Shown one piece after another: positions 20,700 to 29,354 of a DNA stretch of 47,010 bases; position 1 is the stretch's first letter, and every line of letters begins with the position of its first letter. The DNA lies in NCBI GenBank assembly GCA_027487735.1, contig JAIYDA010000015.1, forward strand, positions 1-47,010. Direction: 5' to 3'. Source of the stretch: Planctomycetaceae bacterium (GTDB lineage: Bacteria; Planctomycetota; Phycisphaerae; Phycisphaerales; UBA1924). The notes beneath the pieces were generated by a model. The model searched no databases, was not told the DNA's origin, and was given only the letters and a program-made list of their open reading frames with translations. The position numbers and the translations under genes were made by a program.

Positions 20700-21650
20700 C
20701 TACTGATCGAGATCGCGCACCTGCTGCACGTTATGAGCTTTCAGCAGCGCCTGCGGATCAAACGGCCTCTGGCGGAGCGCATCGAGCCCGGGGTTCTGCG
20801 GGTCGCTTAGCAGCAGCGTGATGCGTGTGTCTTCGCTGGGCAGCGTCATATCGATTTGCGTCGCGATCATTGCGGGGCTGAATGTGTTGCCCACCACAGG
20901 CACGCTGCGAATGCGTGACAACTCCGCCCGCAGCAGCGTCTGCCCACTCTGCGTCACCAGCTCCACGCGCCTTGGTTCCAGCGTGCGGGCATCCAGCGTG
21001 CGCGTCACGAGCACGCCCAGCTGCGCCGTGCTCTGCACATCCAGCGTCCCCGCCGCGCGACCCCACTTCACCCGCGCATCGCTGGGTAACGGCGTGACGC
21101 ACAATGCCTCGAGCACATCCAACGGATGCGCAGGCAGCCCCAAGCTCGCGACCTTGCGAGGCGTGAGCTGCGCGTGCGCACCCACCACCGCAAACGCCTC
21201 GTCGCTGCCCACGTCGATGGACCAATACTGCCGCTCGTTGCTGCCGACCCAGAACAGCGTCTGCCCCACCTTGTCCCCCCGCAAGCTGAACTTGCTGGGC
21301 AGGTGCCACTGCATGCTCCCTTCAATCTGATTCTTCTCACGCTCCCCCGTGGGCTGCCCCTGCTCGTTCATCCCAGGCCGATCGAGCAGCATCGTTACGG
21401 GGGTGCGCAGCACGGCAAGGTCCGCAACCCGCGCGTTGTAGCCACCAGCGATCGTCTCCAGCGCAGGCGGGGGCGAGGTCGTCGCGATTGGGCGCACCGC
21501 CTGCTCCCCAGGCCGAGCTGGCGGAGCCGCACACCCGCCAAAGGCGAGGCACACCCCCCACGCCAACAGCAAGCCGCCACGCGGGCACACGAAACTGAGC
21601 GATGAGGAGGGCAGTGCAGGCACGCACGATGGTATTGGCCCCCTGCCCAC
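20700..21650 (-). CDS. Putative outer-membrane lipoprotein, unknown function
   Basis: About 316-residue lipoprotein precursor. The hydrophobic segment LLLAWGVCLAFGGC ends in a lipobox (FGGC, Cys about 40), followed by a Pro-rich linker. The mature part has alternating beta strands (MQWHLPSKFSLRG, VGQTLFWVGSNERQYWSIDV, LELVTQSGQTLLRAEL-like segments), a pattern also seen in LolA/LolB-type lipoprotein carriers, but no family motif is certain. The start used is GTG at 21650 because GGAGGGGGAAAG lies upstream of it; GTG at 21590 would give a more usual 20-residue signal but lacks a ribosome-binding site. It is the middle gene of a three-gene leftward cluster. Confidence 0.55.
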   Translation of the reverse strand: MGRGPIPSCVPALPSSSLSFVCPRGGLLLAWGVCLAFGGCAAPPARPGEQAVRPIATTSPPPALETIAGGYNARVADLAVLRTPVTMLLDRPGMNEQGQPTGEREKNQIEGSMQWHLPSKFSLRGDKVGQTLFWVGSNERQYWSIDVGSDEAFAVVGAHAQLTPRKVASLGLPAHPLDVLEALCVTPLPSDARVKWGRAAGTLDVQSTAQLGVLVTRTLDARTLEPRRVELVTQSGQTLLRAELSRIRSVPVVGNTFSPAMIATQIDMTLPSEDTRITLLLSDPQNPGLDALRQRPFDPQALLKAHNVQQVRDLDQ

Positions 21651-21684
21651 CCCGCTTTCCCCCTCCGTCTACCGCCCAACCCGA

Positions 21685-22293
21685 TCACCGCGCATCCAGC
21701 ACCGCCCCAAACTGATCCAGCGCCTCCGCGATCGCGATGTCATCCAGCTTGGGGTCCAGCACCAGCGTGGGCGACGTCCCCAAGGCTTCGCCCTTGCGCA
21801 GCACATGCAGCACCGTGCCATCCCGCGTCAGCTTACTCGCCACCACCCGCAGCTGCTTGCGACGAATGAGCAGCAGCGCGAGCAGATAGCGGAAGCGAAC
21901 CTGCTTGGCATCGCCTGTTGCCTCACCCCGACCGTCTCCAGCCTCGCCGCCCGCCGAGGGCTCAAACGCGGGCGTCGCATCGAACATATCCAGCAACTGC
22001 CCATCATCCAGCAGCGCCTTCGCATTGTCGTCGCGCTCGGGGTGGTGCGCCGCCTTCCAGAAGCCGAAGATCTCGCCGCTCGGGCGCTTGCCCTCCTGCC
22101 ACGCGCCCGCGCACACATCGATGCGGCAGAGCTTGCCCGATGGCACCCGCGTCGCGGGCTCGCCATCCCGGCTTGGCAACGCAATCCCTTCGTCCACCAG
22201 CACCGCAACAAACGAATCACCAGCGGCAAAGGGGCGATCAGTGAGGGCACATCGCCCCGAGGCCTTGGTGTTTGGATAAGAAGAGCCGAGCAT
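21685..22293 (-). CDS. Conserved protein of unknown function with paired Cys
   Basis: 202-residue soluble protein that I cannot name. The N-terminal part has CALTDRPFAAGDSFVAVLVDEG, then KLCRIDVCAGAW, so three or four Cys could hold a metal. The central segment IFGFWKAA is followed by LLDDGQLLDMFDA, then VRFRYLLALLLIRRKQLRVV, a strongly hydrophobic and basic helix, and a C-terminal LVLDPKLDDIAIAEALDQFGAVL. This order recurs, as far as I recall, in uncharacterised Planctomycete proteins. The ATG is chosen because the longer open frame upstream is antisense to the next gene. It leads the cluster with the lipoprotein and RDD genes, 34 nt before the former. Confidence 0.5.
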   Translation of the reverse strand: MLGSSYPNTKASGRCALTDRPFAAGDSFVAVLVDEGIALPSRDGEPATRVPSGKLCRIDVCAGAWQEGKRPSGEIFGFWKAAHHPERDDNAKALLDDGQLLDMFDATPAFEPSAGGEAGDGRGEATGDAKQVRFRYLLALLLIRRKQLRVVASKLTRDGTVLHVLRKGEALGTSPTLVLDPKLDDIAIAEALDQFGAVLDAR

Positions 22294-22374
22294 GGAGCAG
22301 GGTAGTGCCGACGCGCCCGCCCTACGCACCTGCCCGCCCCGCAGGTGACAACCAACCTCGCTTATCCTGACAAC

Positions 22375-23424
22375 ATGACGACGCCTCGCACGAGCGTGAT
22401 GATCGCAAGCTGGAACGGCGGGCCCGCAACCCAGCACGCCTGGCACCTCCTCTCGCAAGGCACGCCCCTGCTCGACGCCATCGTCAGCGGTATCGAGATC
22501 GTCGAGGACGACCCGGCCGAGTTCTCCGTGGGCTTTGGCGGCCTGCCCAACGAAGACGGCGAAGTCGAGCTCGACGCAGCCGTTATGGAAGGCCCTTCGC
22601 ACCGCGCGGGTGCGGTCGCGGGCCTGCGCCGTGTCCGCCACGCCGCCCGCCTTGCGCTCGAGGTCATGCGCCGCACCGACCACGCCCTGCTCGTGGGCGA
22701 TGGTGCCCTCGCCTTTGCTCGCAAGCTGGGCTACGCCGAAGAAAACCTCCTCACGCCCCAGGCCCGCGAGGCCTGGCTCGCTTGGAAAGCTGCCCTCAGC
22801 ACCAAGGACGCATGGATCGGCCCCGACGAAACCCAAAGCGGCTTCGACACCGCCCGCTGGGCCGGGCACAAAGCCAACGCCACCCCGGGAGGCCCGCAAG
22901 GCATGCAGCAGGCCCCACACGAGACCAGCCCACACGTCGATCTCTCCAAGCCCGCCACCGTCCCGTTCACCTACGGCACCATCCACGTCAGCGGCGTAGA
23001 CGAGCATGGCAACATGGCAAGCTGCACCAGCACCTCGGGCCTCAGCTACAAAATCGCCGGGCGCGTGGGCGACAGCGCGCTCGTGGGCTGTGGCCTCTAC
23101 ACCGACAACGCCATAGGCAGCGCGGGCGCCACAGGCCGGGGCGAGGCCTCGATGCTCAGCTGCGCCAGCTACGACGTCGTGCGCCTGATGGAAGAAGGCC
23201 TCGCGCCGACAGAGGCCTGCCTCCGCGCCCTCACGCGCCTCGCCGCACGCACCAAGCAGCAGCGTCTGCTCGACGCAGCAGGCAAGCCCACCTTCAATGT
23301 CTCGCTCTACGCGCTGCGCAAGGACGGCTCAACCGGCGCCGCCGCCCTCCACAAAGGCTACCAGCACGTCGTGCAGCGCGGCTCGCAGATGAGCGTGCAC
23401 GATTCTGCGGCGCTGTTTGCGTAG
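22375..23424 (+). CDS. Aspartylglucosaminidase/isoaspartyl peptidase-family Ntn hydrolase
   Basis: 349-residue N-terminal-nucleophile hydrolase of the N4-(beta-N-acetylglucosaminyl)-L-asparaginase family. The alpha part starts with SWNGG, has DAIVSGIEIVEDDP and GFGGLPNEDGEVELDAAVMEG, and includes the HAALLVGDGA-like segment (HALLVGDGALAFA). The predicted self-cleavage site precedes Thr199 (FT-YGTIHV). The beta part shows HGNMASCTSTSGLSYKIAGRVGDSALVGCG, the usual substrate-binding block. No signal peptide is seen, so it should act in the cytoplasm, cleaving asparagine-linked sugar amides or isoaspartyl bonds. The ATG is chosen; a GTG 10 codons upstream is also in frame. It is convergent with the GH3-like gene. 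Confidence 0.85.
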   Translation: MTTPRTSVMIASWNGGPATQHAWHLLSQGTPLLDAIVSGIEIVEDDPAEFSVGFGGLPNEDGEVELDAAVMEGPSHRAGAVAGLRRVRHAARLALEVMRRTDHALLVGDGALAFARKLGYAEENLLTPQAREAWLAWKAALSTKDAWIGPDETQSGFDTARWAGHKANATPGGPQGMQQAPHETSPHVDLSKPATVPFTYGTIHVSGVDEHGNMASCTSTSGLSYKIAGRVGDSALVGCGLYTDNAIGSAGATGRGEASMLSCASYDVVRLMEEGLAPTEACLRALTRLAARTKQQRLLDAAGKPTFNVSLYALRKDGSTGAAALHKGYQHVVQRGSQMSVHDSAALFA

Positions 23425-23465
23425 AGCGTGGAAGAGCGAGCGCCGATGTGCCTGCGGGTTCCAGC

Positions 23466-25133
23466 TCACGCCCCACTCTGCCCCGCGTTCGCCGCCTTCA
23501 CCGCCTCGATGATGTCGCGATGGTTCGCGCACCGCGGGCACTTGTGCTGCCCGCCCAGCTTCCCCTTGCTCGCCAGCCACCGGTGAAACGTGCCCACAGG
23601 CAACGGGGAGATGGTGGGGGGCTGCATCCCCAGCCCCTCCGTGCGCTTCGTGGTGTAGTCCGCGTTCTGCTCCTTCAGCGACGCGTCAAACGCGCTCCCA
23701 AACGCCTGCAACTGGGCCGCACTCGCCGCGCTCGCAAGCTCCACCGCAAGCTCAAGCCCCGCCTTGCTCTCTCCCTGCGGATACACCGGCGCCGCCGTGA
23801 ACTCGCCCACCACCACCTGCGCCACGCTCGCCGCCTTCGCCACCGCGTTCTCGATGTGCTCCACAATCAGGTTCTCGCCAAACGCGTTGATGAAGTGCTT
23901 GTGTCGCCCCACGATCCGCAGTCGTGCTGGCCCATCGCCCCCGCCCCCACCTTGCGTGTGGGGCTTATCCGGAATCGTGTCAAACTCCACGACATCTCCC
24001 AGCAGATAGCGATACAGCCCCGCGCACGTCGTCAGCGTCACGACATACCGCTGCCCCTTCTCTACCTCCCAGCATCCAAACCCGCGAGGCGACGGATTGC
24101 TGGCCTCTTCCAGCGGCACAAACTCCACGAAGTTCCCAATGTCGGTCAGCAGCCGCAGCCCAGGGTCACGAGGCGTGTCCTGAATCGCCACAAAGCCCTC
24201 GCTCGCGGGGTAGAGCTCGCAGCGCACAGGCAGGTCCGCACCCGTGGGGCTCCCCGAATAAATCGTGCGCATCCGACTGTCAAATGGTGCGTACTTCACG
24301 CCCCCGTGCACAAACACGCTGAAGTTGGGCCACACGTCCGTGATCACATCCGCCTTGCGCCCCCGCGCCCGCGCCAGCTCCAGCACCTTCTCAAACAGCA
24401 CCAGCCCCCAGCTGCACATCCCGCTCACCATCCGCACGTCCTCATCCAGGCAGCGCTCCGCCATCGCCTGAATCTTCCCGGGCCAGTGGCTCATGAGCGC
24501 GATCTTGGGCCCGGGCAGATAAATCTCGCTCAAGGGCCAGCGAATCAGGGGCGTCACGATGCCGCTCAGGTCCCCCGTCCGCACGCCGTGCTGGTTCGTG
24601 CTCAGGTCGGTGCTGCCTCCCAAGAACAGGCTCTTGCCCGCCAGCATCTGCCCCAGCGGCACGCCAAACCGTGCGAGGCTTGCGAAGATGTCCAGCGACG
24701 CCAGAAAGTTGCTCCGCAGCATCTGCTGCGACACCGGGATGAACTTGTCACCTGCCGTCGTCCCGCTCGTCTGCGCATAGTCCGTCACCAGCCCGGGCCA
24801 CAGAATGTCCCGCTCGCCCCCCTCGCGCATGCGCTGAATGAGCGACGCATACGCATACCAGTCCGCCACCGCAATCTCCGCACGAAACGCGGGCAGAAGG
24901 TCGCGATTATCCAGCGACAGCAGCTTCGTGAACCCGCGAGCCTTGCCGAACTCCGTCCGCTCCGCCGTGCGTAGCACGCCCCGCAGCTGCGCAATCTGAA
25001 TGCCCGCGCTGTTCTCCTTCCAGTGCCGCACGTTCGAAAGTAAGGGCACGCGCCGAGCCAGGTAGGCCCGCATGCCCATCCCCACCAAGCTCGTGAGGCG
25101 AAACGATGGCCCCTTCGGAAACAGCGTCGTCAT
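23466..25133 (-). CDS. GH3-like acyl-adenylating enzyme
   Basis: 555-residue member of the GH3 auxin-responsive family in the ANL adenylating superfamily. Plant members couple amino acids to jasmonate or auxin; the roles of bacterial members are largely unknown. The N-terminus has TEFGKARGF, then the ATP-binding motif TSGTTAGDKFIPVS (122-135) and the later adenylate motif YPASEGFVAIQ. LTTCAGLYRYLLGDVVEF is typical of GH3, and RIVGRHKHFINAFGENLI matches the hinge into the C-terminal subdomain. The length fits the family. The start MTTLFPKG is used; the long frame upstream is not family-like. It is divergent from the DUF1800 gene. Confidence 0.88.
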   Translation of the reverse strand: MTTLFPKGPSFRLTSLVGMGMRAYLARRVPLLSNVRHWKENSAGIQIAQLRGVLRTAERTEFGKARGFTKLLSLDNRDLLPAFRAEIAVADWYAYASLIQRMREGGERDILWPGLVTDYAQTSGTTAGDKFIPVSQQMLRSNFLASLDIFASLARFGVPLGQMLAGKSLFLGGSTDLSTNQHGVRTGDLSGIVTPLIRWPLSEIYLPGPKIALMSHWPGKIQAMAERCLDEDVRMVSGMCSWGLVLFEKVLELARARGRKADVITDVWPNFSVFVHGGVKYAPFDSRMRTIYSGSPTGADLPVRCELYPASEGFVAIQDTPRDPGLRLLTDIGNFVEFVPLEEASNPSPRGFGCWEVEKGQRYVVTLTTCAGLYRYLLGDVVEFDTIPDKPHTQGGGGGDGPARLRIVGRHKHFINAFGENLIVEHIENAVAKAASVAQVVVGEFTAAPVYPQGESKAGLELAVELASAASAAQLQAFGSAFDASLKEQNADYTTKRTEGLGMQPPTISPLPVGTFHRWLASKGKLGGQHKCPRCANHRDIIEAVKAANAGQSGA

Positions 25134-25323
25134 GCGCGAGGATACGGGGTTGGCAGCACCCAATAACCGATAACAACAGCCGGACCGTCGCACGTCCAAG
25201 CGAGCGCACCATGCAATCCGCCCCTCACTGAAGCGTTGGGCACCGCAACGCGTAGCACGACCTGTGCGCTGACGATGAGGCCATTCACGACTCGCTTTCC
25301 TTGGATGCACCGCGGGGTTTGCC

Positions 25324-26883
25324 ATGCCACAGCCAACGACCCAACTCTCTCAGGCCGACACCACCCTGCGGGCCCTCCCCCCCAAGTCCTTCGGCACGCC
25401 CGAAGCTCGCCACCTCCTCTGGCGTGCCGGCTTTGGCGGCACCGAGAAGCAAGCCCAGCTGCTCGTCAGCTGGGGCATCGAGAACAGCGTCGACACCCTG
25501 CTCGATGTCGGCAGCGACGCAAAGTCCGCCCCTTTCGAGCCCGCACCGCCCGAGGCCTTTGATCGCAACATCATCCGCCCGCCCACCGAAGAAGAAGCCC
25601 GCCTCGCCGCCCAGGCCCGCCGCGCGCGAGACGAGGACACCCTCGCCATGCTCCGCGAGAAGCGCCAAGAAGCCGAGCGCGAAGACCGCAGGCAGATGGG
25701 CGAGATTCAAAAGTGGTGGCTCAAGCGCATGATCGAGACCACGCGCCCCCTCGAAGAAAAGATGACCCTCTTCTGGCACGGGCACTTCGCCACCAGCTTC
25801 CGCGTCATCGAAGACAGCTACCACATGTTCCGCCAGAACGAGCTCTTCCGCTCGCACGCCGTCGGCAACTTTGGCGAGCTCCTCACCGCCATCGTGCGCG
25901 ACCCCGCGATGCTCGCCTACCTCGATAACGACGAGAACCGCAAGGGCAGCCCGAATGAAAACCTCGCCCGCGAGATCATGGAGCTCTTTGGCCTGGGCCT
26001 AGGCAGCTACACCGAGGACGACATCAAGGAAGGCGCCCGCGCCCTCACCGGGTACACCTATCAGGACGACGAGTTCGTCTTCCGCCAGCGCAACCACGAC
26101 CCCAACGAGAAGGTCATCCTGGGCGAGGCCGGCAACTGGAACGGCGAAGACTTTGCCCGCATCATCCTCAGCAAGCCCGCCTGCGCCCGCTTCATCGCCC
26201 GCAAGCTCTACCACACCTTCGTCGCCGACCTGCCCAGCGACGAGCAAGGGGGCCTGCGCGACGTCGAGCCCTGGCGGCGCAAGCTCGTGAACGAACTGGG
26301 CGACATGCTCAAACTCCGCAACTACGCCCTCCGCCCCGTGCTCCGCCGCCTCTTCCTCAGCGAGCATTTCTACTCGCCCGATGTCATGCGAGCCCAGATC
26401 AAGAGCCCCGTACAGCTCGTCGTGGGTGCCGCCCGCAGCCTGGGCGTCCCCGTGCGAGACCTCTCCATCCTGAACGACGCGCTCGACCTCATGGGCCAGC
26501 GCCTCTTCCTGCCCCCCAGCGTCAAGGGCTGGCCAGGCGGCCGCGCGTGGATCAATACGAGCACGCTCTACGTCCGCCAGAACACGCTCGTCTACATGCT
26601 CACGGGCGTGCGCGCCCGCGGTGCACCCAACGACCGAGCCCGCGACGTCGCGAACGGAGGCTTCGATGCCCTGGGCCTCCTCACCGCAGGCCTGCCCGAA
26701 GACCAGCGCACAAACCCCGACGCTGTCGCTCGCCAAGCCCTGCTCATCACCCTGGGCTTCGTGCCCGATGCAGGCGTCGACGTCCTCAAGCAGTTGCTCA
26801 CGCACGTGGGCAAGGTCGACAACACCGCCTCCCTCGCCTGCCTGCTCGCCGCGACGTCGATGCCCGAATACCAACTCTGCTAA
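25324..26883 (+). CDS. DUF1800 family protein
   Basis: 519-residue member of the DUF1800 family. Typical family features: HLLWRAGFGGTEKQAQLLVSWG near the N-terminus, WWLKRMIETTRPLEEKMTLFWHGHFATSF with the conserved His-Gly-His, NENLAREIMELFGLGLGSYTEDDIKEGARALTGYT, GNWNGEDFARIIL, and VKGWPGGRAWINTSTL. No signal peptide is seen at the chosen ATG. It is followed after 67 nt by a DUF1501 gene, the usual partner in Planctomycetes and many Proteobacteria; the pair is probably one transcript. The biochemical function of the family is not established. Confidence 0.93.
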   Translation: MPQPTTQLSQADTTLRALPPKSFGTPEARHLLWRAGFGGTEKQAQLLVSWGIENSVDTLLDVGSDAKSAPFEPAPPEAFDRNIIRPPTEEEARLAAQARRARDEDTLAMLREKRQEAEREDRRQMGEIQKWWLKRMIETTRPLEEKMTLFWHGHFATSFRVIEDSYHMFRQNELFRSHAVGNFGELLTAIVRDPAMLAYLDNDENRKGSPNENLAREIMELFGLGLGSYTEDDIKEGARALTGYTYQDDEFVFRQRNHDPNEKVILGEAGNWNGEDFARIILSKPACARFIARKLYHTFVADLPSDEQGGLRDVEPWRRKLVNELGDMLKLRNYALRPVLRRLFLSEHFYSPDVMRAQIKSPVQLVVGAARSLGVPVRDLSILNDALDLMGQRLFLPPSVKGWPGGRAWINTSTLYVRQNTLVYMLTGVRARGAPNDRARDVANGGFDALGLLTAGLPEDQRTNPDAVARQALLITLGFVPDAGVDVLKQLLTHVGKVDNTASLACLLAATSMPEYQLC

Positions 26884-26950
26884 CCCCGCTCGCCACAGCC
26901 CGCCCGCCACAGCCCGCCCCACACCAGCCTTCCCCGAACTGGAGACACCC

Positions 26951-28309
26951 ATGTCCAACGCCTCCAACGCCTATTCCCGCCGCGACCTGCTCAAGAACGG
27001 CTTGCTCATGGCCTCCGCCGCCATGACGGTCCCCATGTTCGTGCAGGCCTCGGCCCTCGCGATGCAGAACCAAGCGGGCGACCTCTCCAGCGTGCCGGGC
27101 GTGCCCGATGAACGCATCCTCGTCGTGCTGCAACTCTCGGGCGGCAACGACGGGCTGAACACAGTCATCCCCTTCGGCAGCCCTGAGTACTACAAGGCTC
27201 GCCCCGCCATCGCCATCCCCGAGAAAGACGTCCTCGTGCTCGACAAGCGCACAGGCATAGGCCTGCACCCCGCCCTCGCCGCCCTCAAGGGCATGTACGA
27301 CGAAGGCATGGTGGGCATCTATCAAGGCGCTGGATACCCCAACCCCAACCGCAGCCACTTCAAGAGCATGGACATCTGGCACACCGCCGACACCAGCGCA
27401 ACAGGCGAAGGCTGGCTCGGCAAATACCTCGACAGTGAGTGCTGCGGCTTCGGCAAAGGCGAGAGCGGCACGCCCGAGGGAGCCAAAGCCGCCAAGCCCG
27501 TGACCGACGCCCTGGGCGGTAACCCCGCCAGCATCGCTATTGGTCGCACGGCGCCCCTCGCCCTGCACGGGCGCGTCAGCCAGCCCACCAGCTTCGAGAG
27601 TGCCGACCTCTTCCGCTGGGTCGCGGAAGATGCCGACCCCGCCCTCGCCAAGGCGTACGAGCAGCTCAACCAGCGCGGGGCCCAAGCAAAGGGCGCAGGC
27701 GCGGGCGAAACCAACGCCAGCTTCCTCCTCCGCACCGCGATGGACGCGCAAGTGAGCAGCGACCTCATCCGCAAAGCCGTCGCCGTCACGCCCCTCGCGA
27801 CCTACCCGCAAGGCGGCGTTGCGGGCGAGATTGCCCGCCAGTTGCAGATGGTCGCCGCCATGATCCGCGCGGGCCTCAAGACCCGCGTCTACTACGTGAG
27901 CCTGGGCAGCTTCGACACGCACGCGGGCCAGGGCGGCGCACAAGGCCGCCACGCCCAGCTCCTCAAAGCCTTTGGCGACAGCGTCAAGGCCTTCTACGAC
28001 GACCTCACCAAGCAAGGCAACAACACCCGCGTCCTCACCATGGTTTTTAGCGAGTTTGGTCGCCGCGTGGGGCAGAACGCCAGCGGCGGCACCGACCACG
28101 GCACCGCAGCCCCCATGTTTGTCGTTGGGCCGCAAGCCCGCCAAGGCCTCGTGGGCGACCACCCCAGCATGAAGGACTTGGACGATGGCGACCTGCGCTA
28201 CACGCTCGACTTCCGCAGCGTCTACGCGGGCGTGCTCGACCAGTGGATGAAGGCCGACAGCAAGCAAGTCCTCGAAGGCCGCTACCGCGCCGCCGAGGTC
28301 GTCCGCTGA
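26951..28309 (+). CDS. DUF1501 family protein with a Tat-type signal
   Basis: 452-residue member of the DUF1501 family, distantly related to the sulfatase/alkaline phosphatase fold. The N-terminus has a twin-arginine signal, SRRDLLKNG (9-17), and then LLMASAAMTVPMFV. Family blocks: ILVVLQLSGGNDGLNTVIPFG, GLHPALAALKGMYDEGMVGIYQGAGYPNPNRSHF, YYVSLGSFDTHAGQ, VFSEFGRRVGQNASGGTDHGTAAPMFVVG, and YTLDFRSVYAGVLDQWM near the end. GGAGA lies 5 nt before the ATG. Expected location is outside the cytoplasmic membrane. It works, by genomic association only, with the DUF1800 protein encoded before it. Confidence 0.93.
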   Translation: MSNASNAYSRRDLLKNGLLMASAAMTVPMFVQASALAMQNQAGDLSSVPGVPDERILVVLQLSGGNDGLNTVIPFGSPEYYKARPAIAIPEKDVLVLDKRTGIGLHPALAALKGMYDEGMVGIYQGAGYPNPNRSHFKSMDIWHTADTSATGEGWLGKYLDSECCGFGKGESGTPEGAKAAKPVTDALGGNPASIAIGRTAPLALHGRVSQPTSFESADLFRWVAEDADPALAKAYEQLNQRGAQAKGAGAGETNASFLLRTAMDAQVSSDLIRKAVAVTPLATYPQGGVAGEIARQLQMVAAMIRAGLKTRVYYVSLGSFDTHAGQGGAQGRHAQLLKAFGDSVKAFYDDLTKQGNNTRVLTMVFSEFGRRVGQNASGGTDHGTAAPMFVVGPQARQGLVGDHPSMKDLDDGDLRYTLDFRSVYAGVLDQWMKADSKQVLEGRYRAAEVVR

Positions 28310-28406
28310 CAGCTTTTACGAATGCCCAATCCCGAGTCCCGAAAGCCTGCCACCACCCCAGGCACCCGCTCGCGCTCCGCGCTGAGGGACAAAGCAGCCC
28401 AAAGCC

Positions 28407-28715
28407 TTATACCCTGACCTGCTTCACCTCGTCATAGGCTTCCATCATCCGGTTGCGAAGGCTCTGCAACATGCGGAAGGCATTGTCCGCCTTCTGCGTC
28501 GCGAGGATCACTCCCTCGACATCGGTGCGCTGCCCCGTCTGCAAGTCTTCCACCGCGCGCGTCGCCTCGGCCTGCGCCTTGTTCACATCGTCGAGGCTTT
28601 TCAGGAGCACGTCCTTGAAAGCCGGGCCATCCTGCGGGCCCTGCGCGTTGCCACCCGCGGGCAGCTTGGCCTGCGAAGCGTTCGTGCGAGAGATGAAACC
28701 CAGCGGATCTGCCAT
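28407..28715 (-). CDS. fliE: Flagellar hook-basal body complex protein FliE
   Basis: 102-residue FliE, the normal size. FliE joins the MS ring to the proximal rod and is the first rod substrate of the export apparatus. The family signature is the C-terminal half: VILATQKADNAFRMLQSLRNRMMEAYDEVKQVRV, preceded by AFKDVLLKSLDDVNKAQ. It is third in the leftward flgB-flgC-fliE unit, 96 nt after flgC. That gap is wider than usual and contains a weak -24/-12-like element (28775-28790). It is convergent with the DUF1501 gene. Confidence 0.95.
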   Translation of the reverse strand: MADPLGFISRTNASQAKLPAGGNAQGPQDGPAFKDVLLKSLDDVNKAQAEATRAVEDLQTGQRTDVEGVILATQKADNAFRMLQSLRNRMMEAYDEVKQVRV

Positions 28716-28774
28716 GACAATGACCCAGAGTATCGGGCAAGTTTCCCTCGTGCGCCCACAACGCCAAGCAGTTT

Positions 28775-28790
28775 TGCCTTTTCCTTGCCA
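28775..28790 (-). promoter_or_regulatory. Candidate -24/-12 element upstream of fliE
   Basis: TGGCAAGGAAAAGGCA on the minus strand matches 9 of the 12 defined positions of the sigma-54 consensus, including GG and GC at the right spacing. It would start transcription near 28764, about 48 nt before the fliE ATG. The two Ts before GC are missing, so the site is doubtful. Confidence 0.3.
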
Positions 28791-28811
28791 CGCCTGCCTG
28801 CCCGGGGTGGG

Positions 28812-29231
28812 TTAGCCCAGCAGCCGCAGCGCCTGCTGCAGCATCTGCTTCGTCGCCTCCGCCGCCACCGCGTTCGCCTCATACGCCCGCTGGGCCTGCA
28901 TCGCGTTCACCTGCTCCACCACCATGTTCACGTTGCTCTCGCGCACGTAGCCCGCCTGAGGCCCCTCTTTCTGGGCCAGCGGGTGGCTCGGGTCCCACCG
29001 CAGGTTGAACGGGCTTGGGTCATCCTGAATCTTCGCCACGTGCACCCCAAGCTCCCGTCCCTCGCGCGTCGTCGCGCCGGGGTTGCCCTGCGAGAAGTAC
29101 ACATGCTTCGCGCGGTAGGGCTCGCCATCGGGCCCGATGGAGTTGCGGTTTGCGATGTTCGCGCTGATCGCCGTCAGCCGCGCCCGCTGCGCCGTCATGC
29201 CGCTCGTCGAGATGTCCAAGCTGCCAAACAT
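28812..29231 (-). CDS. flgC: Flagellar basal-body rod protein FlgC
   Basis: 139-residue proximal rod protein, the usual FlgC length. The N-terminus MFGSLDISTSGMTAQRARLTAISANIANRNS is the conserved rod/hook helix. The C-terminus ESNVNMVVEQVNAMQAQRAYEANAVAAEATKQMLQQALRLLG is the matching FlgC end helix. The ATG follows GGAGG at 7 nt. It lies 123 nt downstream of flgB; the gap contains a half copy of the dispersed CTCTGTG repeat. FlgC polymerises with FlgB, FlgF and FliE in the periplasm to form the rod. Confidence 0.97.
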   Translation of the reverse strand: MFGSLDISTSGMTAQRARLTAISANIANRNSIGPDGEPYRAKHVYFSQGNPGATTREGRELGVHVAKIQDDPSPFNLRWDPSHPLAQKEGPQAGYVRESNVNMVVEQVNAMQAQRAYEANAVAAEATKQMLQQALRLLG

Positions 29232-29299
29232 GCCTCATCCTCCGAAAGTGAACCCAAGTCGTTCCTTCCCGTGCTGCCCCTTCCCAATCTCCTCCTCGT

Positions 29300-29323
29300 C
29301 CTCTGCGTCTCTGTGTCTCTGTG
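29300..29323 (+). repeat. Half copy (one arm) of the dispersed CTCTGTG palindromic element
   Basis: CTCTGCGTCTCTGTGTCTCT with its flanking bases is identical over 24 nt to the right arm of the copy at 33171-33343. It lies between flgB and flgC, 31 nt from the flgB stop. No inverted partner arm is present; at the usual distance it would fall inside flgC. It looks like a truncated or solo arm. Confidence 0.8.
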
Positions 29324-29354
29324 ATGAGACTTCCTCTTGCCACGCCCTTCCCAC

